Position numbers and translations under genes: made by a program. Of a DNA stretch of 64,000 nucleotides, positions 39,487 to 48,844 are shown piece after piece. Below the pieces are notes generated by a model. It ran no database searches and was not told the origin of the DNA. It saw only the letters and a list, made by a program, of their open reading frames with translations. This DNA comes from Hyphomicrobiaceae bacterium (GTDB lineage Bacteria > Pseudomonadota > Alphaproteobacteria > Rhizobiales > Hyphomicrobiaceae). Each line of letters begins with the position of its first letter. The first letter of the stretch is position 1. The stretch covers positions 289,026-353,025 of the forward strand of contig JALHMB010000008.1 in the NCBI GenBank assembly GCA_022844275.1, in the 5' to 3' direction.

Positions 39487-40064
39487 TTTTTGTCGGCTTT
39501 TCCGAATGTCAATTGAACCTTGTGCATGTTAGCTTTGCTGATGCCGCCACCGAAATTCAAAGTGACGGGCACGAAGACCAATTTAAGACCAGCCTCTCCG
39601 CTCGATTTCACGACGAACGAGATACTAGCGACGAGCTTGCTCAACTCAAGAGCCGGCTGCCTATCTTGGGCTTTTTTTGCGCTCTTAGCTGACGCTACAA
39701 TCAAGTCCGCCAGTGCGGCTGCAAAGTCGCTCGCCGCAACCGGCGATGGATCCTTCGGCGATGGGGGCGTAAGAGTTAGAACGATACTCTGAACCTCTTC
39801 TTCGTCGATTTTTCCCCCAAATGTGACAACAAAGAACTCGAAGCCTCCCTTTTGCGAAGTGCCAACTGTTGTCTGCAGGGTGACCTCGGCGGTATTTAGC
39901 GGAGGAAGGCTCTCGTCGGGCAGCTTTCGCGCAACGATAAAGAGAGCATCCTGAACTTGGCTTATGAGCGTCTCAACGGGTGGTCTTCTGGGGGACTCAG
40001 CGAGTGCAAAAGTATTGAGGCTGACTAGCATGACCGCTGCTGCGGTAACTATACGCTTCCGCAT
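39483..40064 (-). CDS. Exported protein with two trypco2-like repeats
   Basis: The ATG at 40062-40064 follows AGGAG at 8 bases; a TTG at 40088 is less likely. After a signal peptide (to FALAES) the 193-aa protein shows the pattern VETLISQVQDAL, then a LNTAEVTLQTTVGT strand, FEFFVVTFGGKID and QSIVLTLTPP, which fits the trypsin-co-occurring domain 2 as I recall it. The pattern repeats as FAAALADLIVASAK, LVASISFVVKSS, LKLVFVPVTLNFGGG and MHKVQLTFG. Trypco2 was named for its association with trypsin-like domains in predicted conflict and signalling systems, and here the next gene is such a protease. Both being exported is unusual. Confidence 0.7.
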   Translation of the reverse strand: MRKRIVTAAAVMLVSLNTFALAESPRRPPVETLISQVQDALFIVARKLPDESLPPLNTAEVTLQTTVGTSQKGGFEFFVVTFGGKIDEEEVQSIVLTLTPPSPKDPSPVAASDFAAALADLIVASAKSAKKAQDRQPALELSKLVASISFVVKSSGEAGLKLVFVPVTLNFGGGISKANMHKVQLTFGKADKK

Positions 40065-40088
40065 AAGCAAACTCCTGAAAGTATCCAA

Positions 40089-40849
40089 TGGGAAATATTC
40101 AGTCCGCTTCCCACGTCATAATTGCGGACAACACCACCTGGCGGACAATATTCCTATGGGAAGAGTACATCAAGAGCAATTGATGGCCAACACGCCCGCT
40201 TGCCAACCTAGGCAATCGCAGACGCGAGTACGCTCCCAATCACGTCTAGCAAGCGAGTCTCGAGCCAGGACGTTCCGGGACTTATTTCTTTCATAACTGC
40301 CGCGAAGGCGTCAGCTTCAGTAGGCCAGATCGTTGCAAGCCCGCTGAGGGATAGGATTTTGCGCGCAGCAGCTCATAGGAAAAGTCTGGGGGTTCATCGG
40401 CTCAAGCTCGTTCGGCGGATGAAAGCCATGGCCTCCTCCGTTCCGGTCTCCCGGCATTCGGCGAGGCGCTCAGCAAGTAGGTATGTCGAGGAAATGATGC
40501 GCCCTCTCACGAGCAAAGACTTCCGGCTCGATTGCTAGGCGCGGAAGAGCGATCCGATTTATCGGGAACACGGCGGATTCGGGCTGCAGCGTCCAGGCCG
40601 ATGATGTTGAGCGAAGCCGTTGGGGGGCTCTGTTCACTGTCACCACATTGGATGAATTATCGCATTCGCCGCGTCACGACGGTCGGGTGAGAGCGAGTCA
40701 TCCGTGGTCTTCGGATCTCACGTTTTCGATTGCGGACTGATTACCGCGAGCGGTCGCGGAGGCGTCAAAATCCGCCCGTTTACTTGTGACCCCGGCGTGA
40801 CCCCGAAACTGAGCGCGGTCCATCTCAATTTTCTAAGTCATTGATTTCA
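40089..40849. other. Non-coding junction region beside the tRNA
   Basis: 761 bp between the trypco2-like gene and the tRNA-Gly 3' end. No gene, integrase remnant or direct repeat of the tRNA end was recognised. This is where one end of the accessory element should lie if it integrated at the tRNA. Confidence 0.5.
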
Positions 40850-40924
40850 TGGAGCGGGCGATCGGGATCGAACCGACGACATTCAGCTTGGGAAGCTGAC
40901 GTTCTACCACTGAACTACGCCCGC
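40850..40924 (-). tRNA. tRNA-Gly (anticodon CCC), CCA encoded
   Basis: The minus strand folds as a tRNA: acceptor GCGGGCG with CGCCCGC, D arm AGTTCAGTGGTAGAAC, anticodon arm TCAGC-TTCCCAA-GCTGA with anticodon CCC, T arm CGTCGGTTCGATCCCGATC shortened here to its core GGTTCGATCC, then T and CCA. The 3' end faces left toward the accessory DNA, as expected for an integration site. Confidence 0.93.
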
Positions 40925-41133
40925 ACTATTCTAAGCAACCCTATGCCTTCTCAAATCATTTCTGGCAATGGCCTTGTGGGAAAAGTTTGCCCGCGATCCC
41001 AAAAGTCTCTTGCGGAGCCCGATTGGAGACTAAAGAGACTAGCTTACGACGATTGCCGCTGGCAACGCAGACACAGCCCCAGTTCTTGTTGTTCCCATAA
41101 CCGCAACAACTAACAAAGCCCAGAGCTTCTCAA

Positions 41134-41580
41134 ATGAATGATGAACACAAAGCCCAAGTACCCATCGTACAAAATTTCTTAGACGACGCACGCCGCATCA
41201 TCGAAGGTGGCAAGAACCGTCGCTGGGAAGTCTTCAAGTGGACTATAGCGTTCAACGTCCTCTTTACGACAGCTGCTGTCACACAACCAAAGTCGCAAAT
41301 GCTCACCGCCGGCCTCTTCGTTGCGGCTTTTGCTGTCGCGCTCTCAGGGGCAAGTCTTATAGCGCACTACGACCGTCGAATAACGAAAGCTCGTGACCGC
41401 GCTCGCAATCTCACCGCATGGATACGCAACAACGCAGGTATCGATATGTACGCCGTCATGGGTGAAACCAATCTCATCCCAACCGACGAGAAAGACGAGC
41501 TTGAACGCTTTTTCTTCTACGCCACCATTGCGCTCTCACTGTTCGCGGTCACTACGGCGCTCTTGCAAAAGCAGTTCTGA
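41134..41580 (+). CDS. Membrane protein of unknown function, 148 aa
   Basis: Three hydrophobic spans are visible: FKWTIAFNVLFTTAAV (about 34-49), LTAGLFVAAFAVALSGASLI (about 58-77) and FFFYATIALSLFAVTTALL at the C-terminus. A charged loop (HYDRRITKARDRARNLTAWI) separates the second and third. No family is recognised. It is the first gene on the chromosomal side of the tRNA, preceded by its own short promoter region, and could belong to a boundary insertion rather than the core. Confidence 0.6.
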   Translation: MNDEHKAQVPIVQNFLDDARRIIEGGKNRRWEVFKWTIAFNVLFTTAAVTQPKSQMLTAGLFVAAFAVALSGASLIAHYDRRITKARDRARNLTAWIRNNAGIDMYAVMGETNLIPTDEKDELERFFFYATIALSLFAVTTALLQKQF

Positions 41581-41609
41581 GCGTACCCCCAGTATGCTTG
41601 CCGAGCAGT

Positions 41610-42749
41610 CTAACCAGTCGACCTTTGAAGAAGGCGAATGTGGTCGAAGTGCAAGGGGACACTTCGAGGCTGGCGCACTCGGAACGCCCTTGCCTCGATC
41701 GGCCCTCTCAGCCGAAGCGGGCTGCCGTCGACGCCGCCGAAGACCTCGCCGACCGTGTGCAGCGCGTGCCATGACGACCCGTCGGGGGAATACTCGAAGA
41801 TGGCGCCCGCAATCCGCTCGCGTACTTCGGCGTCGCCATCGATCCTGTTGAAGCAAAGTATCTCGTCAATGCGCTGCGGCTCGCTCCATTCGATCTTCCA
41901 CCAGGAATTGGGTTCTATCTGTGTGTGGAAGGAATAGCTTCCATGGGGGAAGCCGCTCACGGCATTTCGCGCTTCCTCGGCATGCGTCGACCAGACCGAC
42001 ACGCTGCTTTGCGAGCAGTGTCCATCGAGCGCGATATTTTTCCCCTCACCGAGATCCAATCCGACATGACGATGAAGCGGGGCCATGTCCTCATCCGGCA
42101 GTCGCCACCACCGCTTCAGGAACAAAGCATTCGTCCAGCCGAAGAGATTGAAGTCGGCATGTTTGAGATAGTAGCCCTTCGGCTTCAGGTAGTCGGTGTA
42201 CAGCCGCTCGAACGAGGGCCCGCCCTCGTACAGGCTATCCAGAGCGACCTCGACTTGCAGGCCCCATAGCTTGCCCGACTCCAGCAGCTTCTCGGCCCCC
42301 GCGATGACGCGGCTCTCCGCTCCCTGCACATCTATGACCATCCAATCAGGGTCGGCCGGCAAGCTGCCAGCGTTGATTAGATCATCGATCGTGGTGGTTT
42401 GGAGCCGAATCTTGTCCGTTACAGTAATGAACGGATAGGCGACGGCATGGCGCCCGAGCGGAAGCAGTGAAGAAGATTGCCCGTTGCTCGTCACGTTGAA
42501 CTCGACGGTAAGACCCGATGCTTCGTCGCAACAAGCCAATACGGCCTTCTGCTTTCGAGCCGAGCTGCAACGCGCGGCAACTTGCACAAAATATTCGGGA
42601 TGGGCTTCTACGTGATATCCTTCGACATCCGCCTGATCGTAGGGCTCGACTTCCTGTCCGGTGTTGGCCCCGATGTGAACCAACTTTTTGAGCGGCAGAT
42701 TGAGGCCTGTGTATTGCCTCAGAGCACGTACCGTTTCCGCAGCCGTCAT
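41610..42749 (-). CDS. FkbM-family methyltransferase with C-terminal discoidin (F5/8C) domain
   Basis: A 379-aa fusion. Residues about 20-220 form an FkbM methyltransferase: KKLVHIGANTGQEVEPYDQA is the SAM-binding motif, TTTIDDLINAG and WMVIDVQGAESRVIAGAEKL are the hallmark FkbM segments. Residues about 235-375 look like a discoidin/F5/8C carbohydrate-binding domain (NIALDGHCSQSSVSVWS, WWKIEWSEPQRIDEILCFNR, FEYSPDGSSWHAL). FkbM enzymes methylate hydroxyl groups, often on sugars, so the second domain probably holds a glycan substrate. It is a single gene. Confidence 0.83.
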   Translation of the reverse strand: MTAAETVRALRQYTGLNLPLKKLVHIGANTGQEVEPYDQADVEGYHVEAHPEYFVQVAARCSSARKQKAVLACCDEASGLTVEFNVTSNGQSSSLLPLGRHAVAYPFITVTDKIRLQTTTIDDLINAGSLPADPDWMVIDVQGAESRVIAGAEKLLESGKLWGLQVEVALDSLYEGGPSFERLYTDYLKPKGYYLKHADFNLFGWTNALFLKRWWRLPDEDMAPLHRHVGLDLGEGKNIALDGHCSQSSVSVWSTHAEEARNAVSGFPHGSYSFHTQIEPNSWWKIEWSEPQRIDEILCFNRIDGDAEVRERIAGAIFEYSPDGSSWHALHTVGEVFGGVDGSPLRLRGPIEARAFRVRQPRSVPLHFDHIRLLQRSTG

Positions 42750-43008
42750 TGCCGCCCCCTCGAGACAGAATTCGGCTGGGCACCTCCGCAGATGCCATCC
42801 GCATTCACCGGATCACTTCCGGTCCATAGCGGGTCGGCCCTGCCTCAAGCTTGACGCCAGAAAAAACCTGAGCAGGACGTCCATTGCTGCCCGCCGTTCA
42901 CATTTCCAGTGCGCGATACACATCCGGCTTCAAGCCCAAGCGATTAACGGTCGGTAAATGGATTTGCCGTACGGTTGCTCGGCCATTTCTGTGCCGAGGG
43001 AGTACCCC

Positions 43009-43497
43009 ATGTCCTGGCGTTCTAAGCTGACGGCCGTCGTCCGCGCGAGCCTTGTCCTCGCCGTTGCGATCTCCGGTGTGACATTCAGCGTCGGGGATGC
43101 CGAAGCGCGACGCGGCGGCGGCAAGGTGATCCGCGCCGACAAGGAACATTCGTCGAGTCACCAGGATGGCACGACCACGAAGCGCAAGGCGGACGAGGAG
43201 CACCATGGCGACGGTGCCGACAGCTCGGGCGGCACGTCGGCAGGGACTTACATTCCTCGCGTGCGCAGCCGGGAGGCGACGCGCGGCGCCGAGACTGCAA
43301 GCGACGCAGAGGACCCGACGGCGCCGAAAGCACTTCCGCGCAACCGCGTCATTACGGTCAAGCCTATCGAGGACCTGGACGTTCCCGGCTGCCCCACGGG
43401 CATGATCTGCACGGTCTGCCTCGCCGGCTGCTCCGGTGATATCGGCAGCATCGTCGACTCGCAGGTCAAGACGCCGATCCCCCAGCCACGCCGCTAA
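43009..43497 (+). CDS. Secreted protein of unknown function, 162 aa
   Basis: The start ATG at 43009 (MSWRSKLTAVVRASLVLAVA) opens a signal peptide cleaved near DAEA. The mature protein is hydrophilic and disordered-looking with His, Lys and Ser runs, then a C-terminal VPGCPTGMICTVCLAGCSGD with four Cys that could bind metal or form disulfides. Four clustered Cys at the end of an exported protein is a pattern shared by several small Hyphomicrobiales proteins of unknown role. The upstream ATG at 42958 is less likely. Confidence 0.65.
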   Translation: MSWRSKLTAVVRASLVLAVAISGVTFSVGDAEARRGGGKVIRADKEHSSSHQDGTTTKRKADEEHHGDGADSSGGTSAGTYIPRVRSREATRGAETASDAEDPTAPKALPRNRVITVKPIEDLDVPGCPTGMICTVCLAGCSGDIGSIVDSQVKTPIPQPRR

Positions 43498-43505
43498 GGC
43501 ATCAA

Positions 43506-44375
43506 CTAATCTGCGGACGCTTTCCGGTCACCGAAGTAAGCCGTCAGCTTCTCCGGTAGCTCCTTCCATCGCGTCCACGCATTCGTGGCGATGAACCAAT
43601 CGCTCGTGAATGGCCGCGTCGGTGGCACAGTCACGCCGAGCCGCACCATTTTCTTGAAGGCCGGATCGCGCTCGGACGTACGAATGACGGGCACGTGCGG
43701 CGCCGCCATCTGAGTTTCATAGTCTTCCCAAACAGCACTGGGCGGTAACCGACCGGCTTGGATCAGACCCGCCAGGGTTTCCTTCGCGCGGGCCTCGCCA
43801 AGTATCACGGCATCGCTGAGACGCCACCAATTCAGGCCTGCGATGGTCGATGCGTCCGGCATTCCGTCTCGGCGCCAGTCCAAGACCTCGACCACAGGGC
43901 TGCGGCCACTAAAGCGCGTATAGAGCGTGACGACACGCAGGATCCACCATCCGCCCGCACCATCCGGGTAGGCCAGCGCCTCGCCCACTTTGAAATCGCT
44001 TTGCTCGACATAAGGCTCGGCCGCCTTCGTCGGGACGCGCTGCGCCGACACAAGACGGTCTGCCAAAGCCGTGAGCGCCTTCGCATGACTGCTGCGCGAG
44101 GCCAAATCATCGAACTGGAAAATCCCACCAGGCCGCCTCGCGAGATCGAGCGCGGTCTGCCTGCGTGGAGCGTCGAGTCTACCGTCCCGCCAGAGAAGGT
44201 CCGCGAGCACGAGCGCGGCAATATCCTCGTCCTCGTCCTCGCTTGCACCGGTCATATCGAGCACGAGGGATGCCAGCCGTTCGCCTACGAAACCGAGAGA
44301 TCGGGCATCGCGATAGGCGCCGCGCACGTCGAGGGCGACGTCGTTCTGGTAAAGCCCAGCGCCCCAGACTCCCAT
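43506..44375 (-). CDS. DUF4259 domain protein, 289 aa
   Basis: The start ATG at 44373-44375 gives MGVWGAGLYQNDVALDVRGA, the signature N-terminus of DUF4259 proteins (MGxWGxGxFxND). The domain covers about the first 120 residues; the rest has LAYPDGAGGWWILRVVTLYT and helical parts without assignment. The function of the family is unknown. It converges with the secreted-protein gene (8 bp apart). Confidence 0.75.
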   Translation of the reverse strand: MGVWGAGLYQNDVALDVRGAYRDARSLGFVGERLASLVLDMTGASEDEDEDIAALVLADLLWRDGRLDAPRRQTALDLARRPGGIFQFDDLASRSSHAKALTALADRLVSAQRVPTKAAEPYVEQSDFKVGEALAYPDGAGGWWILRVVTLYTRFSGRSPVVEVLDWRRDGMPDASTIAGLNWWRLSDAVILGEARAKETLAGLIQAGRLPPSAVWEDYETQMAAPHVPVIRTSERDPAFKKMVRLGVTVPPTRPFTSDWFIATNAWTRWKELPEKLTAYFGDRKASAD

Positions 44376-44487
44376 GCCGCATCTCCGCGCCAATTGGCCA
44401 ACGGAAAGCCTAGCATGGAGGATTTAACAAGTTCCGGACGCGCTTGGAGGCACACTTGCTTCGAGAGAAAGTTGTCGCCGCAACAGC

Positions 44488-46650
44488 TTATTCCGCCGCA
44501 ACCTTCGGCGCATAGCCGAGCGCGACGTTTAGCTTCTCGAGGAGATCGGCTGCCGCTTCGGCGATATTGGTGCCGGGGCCAAACACGGCCTTCGCGCCGG
44601 CCTCGAACAATGCCGGGTAATCGGCCGGCGGGATAACACCGCCGACGACGATCATGATATCGCCGCGGCCTTCGGCTTCGAGCGCTGCTCGCAGCTCCGG
44701 TACCAGCGTCAGATGTCCCGCGGCCAGCGACGACACGCCGACAATGTGCACGTCATTCTCGACGGCCTGCCGCGCGACTTCATCCGGCGTCGAGAAAAGA
44801 GGACCGATGTCGACGTCGAAACCGAGATCCGCGAAGGCCGTCGCGATGACCTTCTGGCCGCGGTCGTGTCCGTCCTGGCCAATCTTGGCGATCAGGATGC
44901 GCGGCCGGCGCCCATCATTCCGCTCGAAGTTCTCGACGAGGCCCTGCACCTTGCCAAGCGCACTGGTCATCGCACTCGCCTCCGATCGATAGACGCCCGA
45001 TACCGCGCGGATCTCTGCGCGATGACGGCCGTACACCACTTCGAGTGCATCCGAGATCTCGCCGACCGTCGCCTTCGCGCGCGCAGCTTTCACCGCGAGG
45101 TCGAGCAGGTTTGCGTTACCCTTCGCGCCCTCGGTCAATGCGCTGAGCGCGGCCGCGACGTCGGCCGCATTACGCTCACCCTTGAGACGCGCGAGCTTGG
45201 CGAGCTGCTGCTCGCGCACCTTGGCGTTGTCGACGCGCAGGATGTCGATCTCGGCCTGGTTGGTGACGCGGTACTTGTTCACGCCGACAATGGTCTGGCG
45301 GCCGGAGTCGATCCGCGCCTGCGTGCGCGCGGCCGCTTCCTCGATGCGCATCTTTGGAATGCCGGCTGCAATCGCCTTGGCCATGCCGCCGAGACGCTCG
45401 ACTTCCTCGATGTGCTGCCACGCCTTCTCAGCGAGTTCATAGGTCAGACGCTCGACATAGTAGCTGCCACCCCAAAGATCGGCGGTGCGCGTCGTGCCGC
45501 TCTCCTGCTGCAGGACGAGCTGGGTGTTTCGGGCAATGCGCGCCGAGAAGTCCGTCGGCAGTGCGATCGCCTCGTCGAGGGCGTTCGTGTGCAGCGACTG
45601 CGTATGTCCCTGCGTCGCCGCCATGGCCTCGATGCACGTGCGCGTGACGTTGTTGAACACATCCTGCGCCGTGAGACTCCAGCCCGAGGTCTGGCAGTGC
45701 GTGCGCAATGAGAGCGAGCGCTCGTCCTTGGGAGCGAACTCGGACTTGATGAGACGCGCCCAGAGCAGGCGCGCGGCGCGCATCTTGGCGATCTCCATGA
45801 AGAAGTTCATGCCGATCGCCCAGAAGAACGAGAGACGCGGGGCGAACTTGTCGATACCGAGGCCCGCCGCGACACCGGCACGCGCATACTCGATGCCATC
45901 GGCGAGCGTATAGGCGAGCTCCAGGTCCGCCGTCGCGCCAGCTTCCTGCATGTGATAACCGGAGATCGAGATCGAGTTGAATTTCGGCATGTTCGCGCTG
46001 GTGTAGCCGAAGATGTCCGAGATGATCCGCATGGAGGGCGCGGGCGGATAGATGTACGTGTTGCGGACCATGAACTCCTTGAGAATGTCGTTCTGGATGG
46101 TCCCCGAAAGCTTGGCGATCGGTACGCCCTGCTCCTCACCCGCAACGATGAAGAGGGCGAGCACGGGCAGCACCGCGCCATTCATGGTCATGGACACCGA
46201 CATCTGCGAGAGATCGATGCCATCCATCAACGTGCGCATGTCGTAGATGGAATCGATCGCGACGCCGGCCATGCCGACATCGCCCTTCACGCGCGGATGG
46301 TCGCTGTCATAGCCGCGGTGCGTCGCGAGATCGAAGGCGACCGACAGGCCCTTCTGACCGGCGGCGATATTGCGCCGGTAGAAGGCATTGCTCTCCTCGG
46401 CCGTCGAGAAACCCGCGTACTGGCGGATGGTCCACGGCTGGGTGACGTACATGGTTGGGTAGGGTCCGCGCAGGAAGGGCGCGATGCCCGGCAGCGTATC
46501 CACGAAGTCGAGGCTGGCGATGTCGGCGCCCGTGTAGACCGACTTGAGCGCGATGCCCTCAGGTGTCTCGAACGTCGCCGCAGGGGCGGCCGCCGCGGCC
46601 TTGGAAGGCGCTACGAGCTCGACGGTCGTGAAGTCGGGGATCCTGCTCAT
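44488..46650 (-). CDS. scpA: Methylmalonyl-CoA mutase, single-chain
   Basis: A 720-aa adenosylcobalamin enzyme that interconverts (R)-methylmalonyl-CoA and succinyl-CoA, in propionate use and in the ethylmalonyl-CoA cycle. The N-terminal TIM barrel shows [40 protein letters not shown] and [20 protein letters not shown]. The C-terminal cobalamin domain has [19 protein letters not shown] with the DxHxxG motif whose His ligates cobalt. The ATG at 46648-46650 is preferred, with AGGA upstream; an ATG at 46699 adds 17 residues. With propionyl-CoA carboxylase (pccA at 52375) it forms the propionyl-CoA to succinyl-CoA route. Confidence 0.95.
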   Translation of the reverse strand: MSRIPDFTTVELVAPSKAAAAAPAATFETPEGIALKSVYTGADIASLDFVDTLPGIAPFLRGPYPTMYVTQPWTIRQYAGFSTAEESNAFYRRNIAAGQKGLSVAFDLATHRGYDSDHPRVKGDVGMAGVAIDSIYDMRTLMDGIDLSQMSVSMTMNGAVLPVLALFIVAGEEQGVPIAKLSGTIQNDILKEFMVRNTYIYPPAPSMRIISDIFGYTSANMPKFNSISISGYHMQEAGATADLELAYTLADGIEYARAGVAAGLGIDKFAPRLSFFWAIGMNFFMEIAKMRAARLLWARLIKSEFAPKDERSLSLRTHCQTSGWSLTAQDVFNNVTRTCIEAMAATQGHTQSLHTNALDEAIALPTDFSARIARNTQLVLQQESGTTRTADLWGGSYYVERLTYELAEKAWQHIEEVERLGGMAKAIAAGIPKMRIEEAAARTQARIDSGRQTIVGVNKYRVTNQAEIDILRVDNAKVREQQLAKLARLKGERNAADVAAALSALTEGAKGNANLLDLAVKAARAKATVGEISDALEVVYGRHRAEIRAVSGVYRSEASAMTSALGKVQGLVENFERNDGRRPRILIAKIGQDGHDRGQKVIATAFADLGFDVDIGPLFSTPDEVARQAVENDVHIVGVSSLAAGHLTLVPELRAALEAEGRGDIMIVVGGVIPPADYPALFEAGAKAVFGPGTNIAEAAADLLEKLNVALGYAPKVAAE

Positions 46651-46850
46651 GCCGGTCCTGGCCTCGGTCCTGGTAAACGCATCGCTGTTCAGCGTCCCCA
46701 TCCGGCGACGATTTCGGCTGCCGGACGGTCACTTGCATTGCAGCGAAGCTATCAAAATCCACCAATAAAATCGCGCCAACGGCGACCGGGGTCAACCCCG
46801 ATAGGCGCCGACGGGCCTGCACGGAACGCCGGCCCTTGGCCCCGTTTCCG

Positions 46851-47336
46851 TCAGGGGCCTTCAGCTTCCACCCAGCGGTAGCGGAAATCGCAGTGGCTGG
46901 CGCCCTGCATGATCGTCTGCGTCCGCTCCATTTTCAGGCGCGGATCGTAGCCCTCGCAGAACGTGCCGTCGCGCTGGCAGGAGAGCAGGTGGCCGATCTC
47001 GCCGAGGCCCATATCCTTGTACATCTCGGCATAGCGGCAGCGTGTGACATTGAAATCGAACTCGGTATCGCTCTCCTGGAGCGTCTCGGTTCGGAGCGCG
47101 TCGCCCATGCGCCATTGCGCCTGGCGATCGATGAACGTGCGCATGGATGTTGCGCCGCCGGGCTCGGACGCGGCAAGCTGACGGGCCTGCTCGATCGAAG
47201 AGCGGCGCACCGCGTCGGCAATTGCACGTGTCGCAACTTCCTTCCCGTGGCTCTCCTTAAGCGTGTCATAGACATGCTTGAGGATCGTCGCCTCGATCCG
47301 GCGGCGCTCGAGCATGGGCAGGCTGTCGGCAACCAT
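46851..47336 (-). CDS. L-2-amino-thiazoline-4-carboxylic acid hydrolase family protein
   Basis: A 161-aa protein with the family layout: an N-terminal helix-rich part (RRRIEATILKHVYDTLKESH), FDFNVTRCRYAEMYKDMGLG, LLSCQRDGTFCEGYDPRLKM and GASHCDFRYRW. The conserved Cys and His residues match those of the ATC hydrolase-like family, which opens the thiazoline ring in L-cysteine synthesis from ATC in some bacteria; most members have no proven substrate. It is divergent from the M48 protease gene. Confidence 0.75.
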   Translation of the reverse strand: MVADSLPMLERRRIEATILKHVYDTLKESHGKEVATRAIADAVRRSSIEQARQLAASEPGGATSMRTFIDRQAQWRMGDALRTETLQESDTEFDFNVTRCRYAEMYKDMGLGEIGHLLSCQRDGTFCEGYDPRLKMERTQTIMQGASHCDFRYRWVEAEGP

Positions 47337-47502
47337 TATGCTGCACTCCCGATCGTTCCGTTCAGGTTATCCTAGCCGAATGCCGCACACCGTCCAGCAG
47401 CTACCCGCGCCGCCTCGCGTCCCTGCGTTGACCCTCGTGCGGGCTGACATTAACTTTGCGCGCAGCATAATCGAGCCACAGAGGCGAGCCATAGACCCGA
47501 CC

Positions 47503-48801
47503 ATGACGAATCATCGAAGATTCCGGGCGTGGCGGAGCGGTTTGGCAGCGGCGATGATCGCGCTGGCGGCGGGCCTTGGCACACAGGCGCGGCCTGCTGA
47601 AGCGCAGGGCCTGAGCTTCATCCGCGACACCGAGATCGAGCAGCTTCTGAACGACTACGCCCAGCCGATATTTCGCGCGGCGGGGCTCGGAACGGGCCGC
47701 ATCACCATGCGGATCATCCGGCACGAAAGCTTCAACGCGTTCGTGCTCGACGGCCGCAATGTCTTCATTCACACGGGCTCGCTGCTAGCCTCGGAAACGC
47801 CGAATCAGGTGATCGGCGTGATCGCGCACGAGGCAGGCCATATCTCCAACGCTCATCTCTCGGACCTGCGCTCGAAAATCGCCGCCGATCCGACGCGTGG
47901 CTTTCTGTCGCAGTTCCTGTTCGTCGGCGTGTTACTTGGACAGATGCGCGGCAACGAGCTCGTCGCAGATCAAGCCGGCCTGCGCTACCTCAATGCGACG
48001 AAGCAGTCCGCGCGCGGCATGATCGAGATCTTCGAACGCTTCGCCCAGGAGGAGAGTTTCTCACTTCAGAGAACGCCTCAGAGTCTCTTCGCGCGCAGTC
48101 ATCCGTTCGCAGCGGACCGTATCAACCAGATTCGGCCGACCGCCCAGGCGAGTCCCAACTGGAACACGCGAGATCCGGCCCCGCTTCAACTCCGCCACGA
48201 CATGATGCGGGCCAAGATCTCTGGCTACCTCGATCGTCCGCAGATCGTCTTCAATCGCTACCCGCAGACGGACCAGTCGCTGCCTGCGCGCTATGGCCGG
48301 GCCATCGGCATGTACTTCCAGAGCGGCATCGAACGCGCGATGCCATTGGTCGACGCTCTTATCAAAGAGCAGCCCAACAACCCCTACTTCCACGAGATCA
48401 AGGCCGATTTCCTCATGCGCTCGGGGCGGCCACGCGAAGCCGTGCCGATCATGCGACGCGCGGCGCAGCTTGCGGGTGCCAACGCCCCGCTGATCAGCGT
48501 CCGTCTGGCCCAGGCCATGATATCGGCGGAGGACAACAGCAATCTGGACGAAATCATCAGTCTCGCCCGCAAGTCGCTCATCCAGGACCCCAATCCCCAG
48601 GCCTACCGGATCCTCGCCAATGCCTTTTACAAGCAGGATCGCCTGCCGGAGGCAGACCTGGCGACCGCGGAGGCCTTATTCCTCGAAGGCGACCTCAAAC
48701 AAGCCCAGATTTTCGCGAAACGTGCCCAGCCACGCCTCAAGAACGGCTCTCCGAACTGGATCCGTGCTGGCGATATCGTGAATTTCAAAATCCCCGGCTG
48801 A
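47503..48801 (+). CDS. M48 metalloprotease with TPR repeats (BepA-like)
   Basis: A 432-aa protein. The ATG at 47503 opens a signal peptide ending near PAEAQG. The peptidase domain has VIGVIAHEAGHISNAHLSDL with HExxH and NELVADQAGLRYLNA with the third ligand. From about residue 290 helices repeat in TPR style (GMYFQSGIERAMPLVDALIK, KADFLMRSGRPREAVPIMRR). BepA-like proteins survey outer-membrane protein assembly in the periplasm. It heads a conserved-looking run with dsbA, aroQ, accB and accC. Confidence 0.9.
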   Translation: MTNHRRFRAWRSGLAAAMIALAAGLGTQARPAEAQGLSFIRDTEIEQLLNDYAQPIFRAAGLGTGRITMRIIRHESFNAFVLDGRNVFIHTGSLLASETPNQVIGVIAHEAGHISNAHLSDLRSKIAADPTRGFLSQFLFVGVLLGQMRGNELVADQAGLRYLNATKQSARGMIEIFERFAQEESFSLQRTPQSLFARSHPFAADRINQIRPTAQASPNWNTRDPAPLQLRHDMMRAKISGYLDRPQIVFNRYPQTDQSLPARYGRAIGMYFQSGIERAMPLVDALIKEQPNNPYFHEIKADFLMRSGRPREAVPIMRRAAQLAGANAPLISVRLAQAMISAEDNSNLDEIISLARKSLIQDPNPQAYRILANAFYKQDRLPEADLATAEALFLEGDLKQAQIFAKRAQPRLKNGSPNWIRAGDIVNFKIPG

Positions 48802-48844
48802 GGGTATAACCCTGCCGAACTGAACGCCAAGGAGGCGCTTCCTG

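Noticed and set aside
1..40850. VirB/Trb secretion genes or an integrase
   Set aside because: None of the frames shows VirB4, VirB11, tyrosine or serine recombinase motifs; the coupling protein and relaxases stand alone here.
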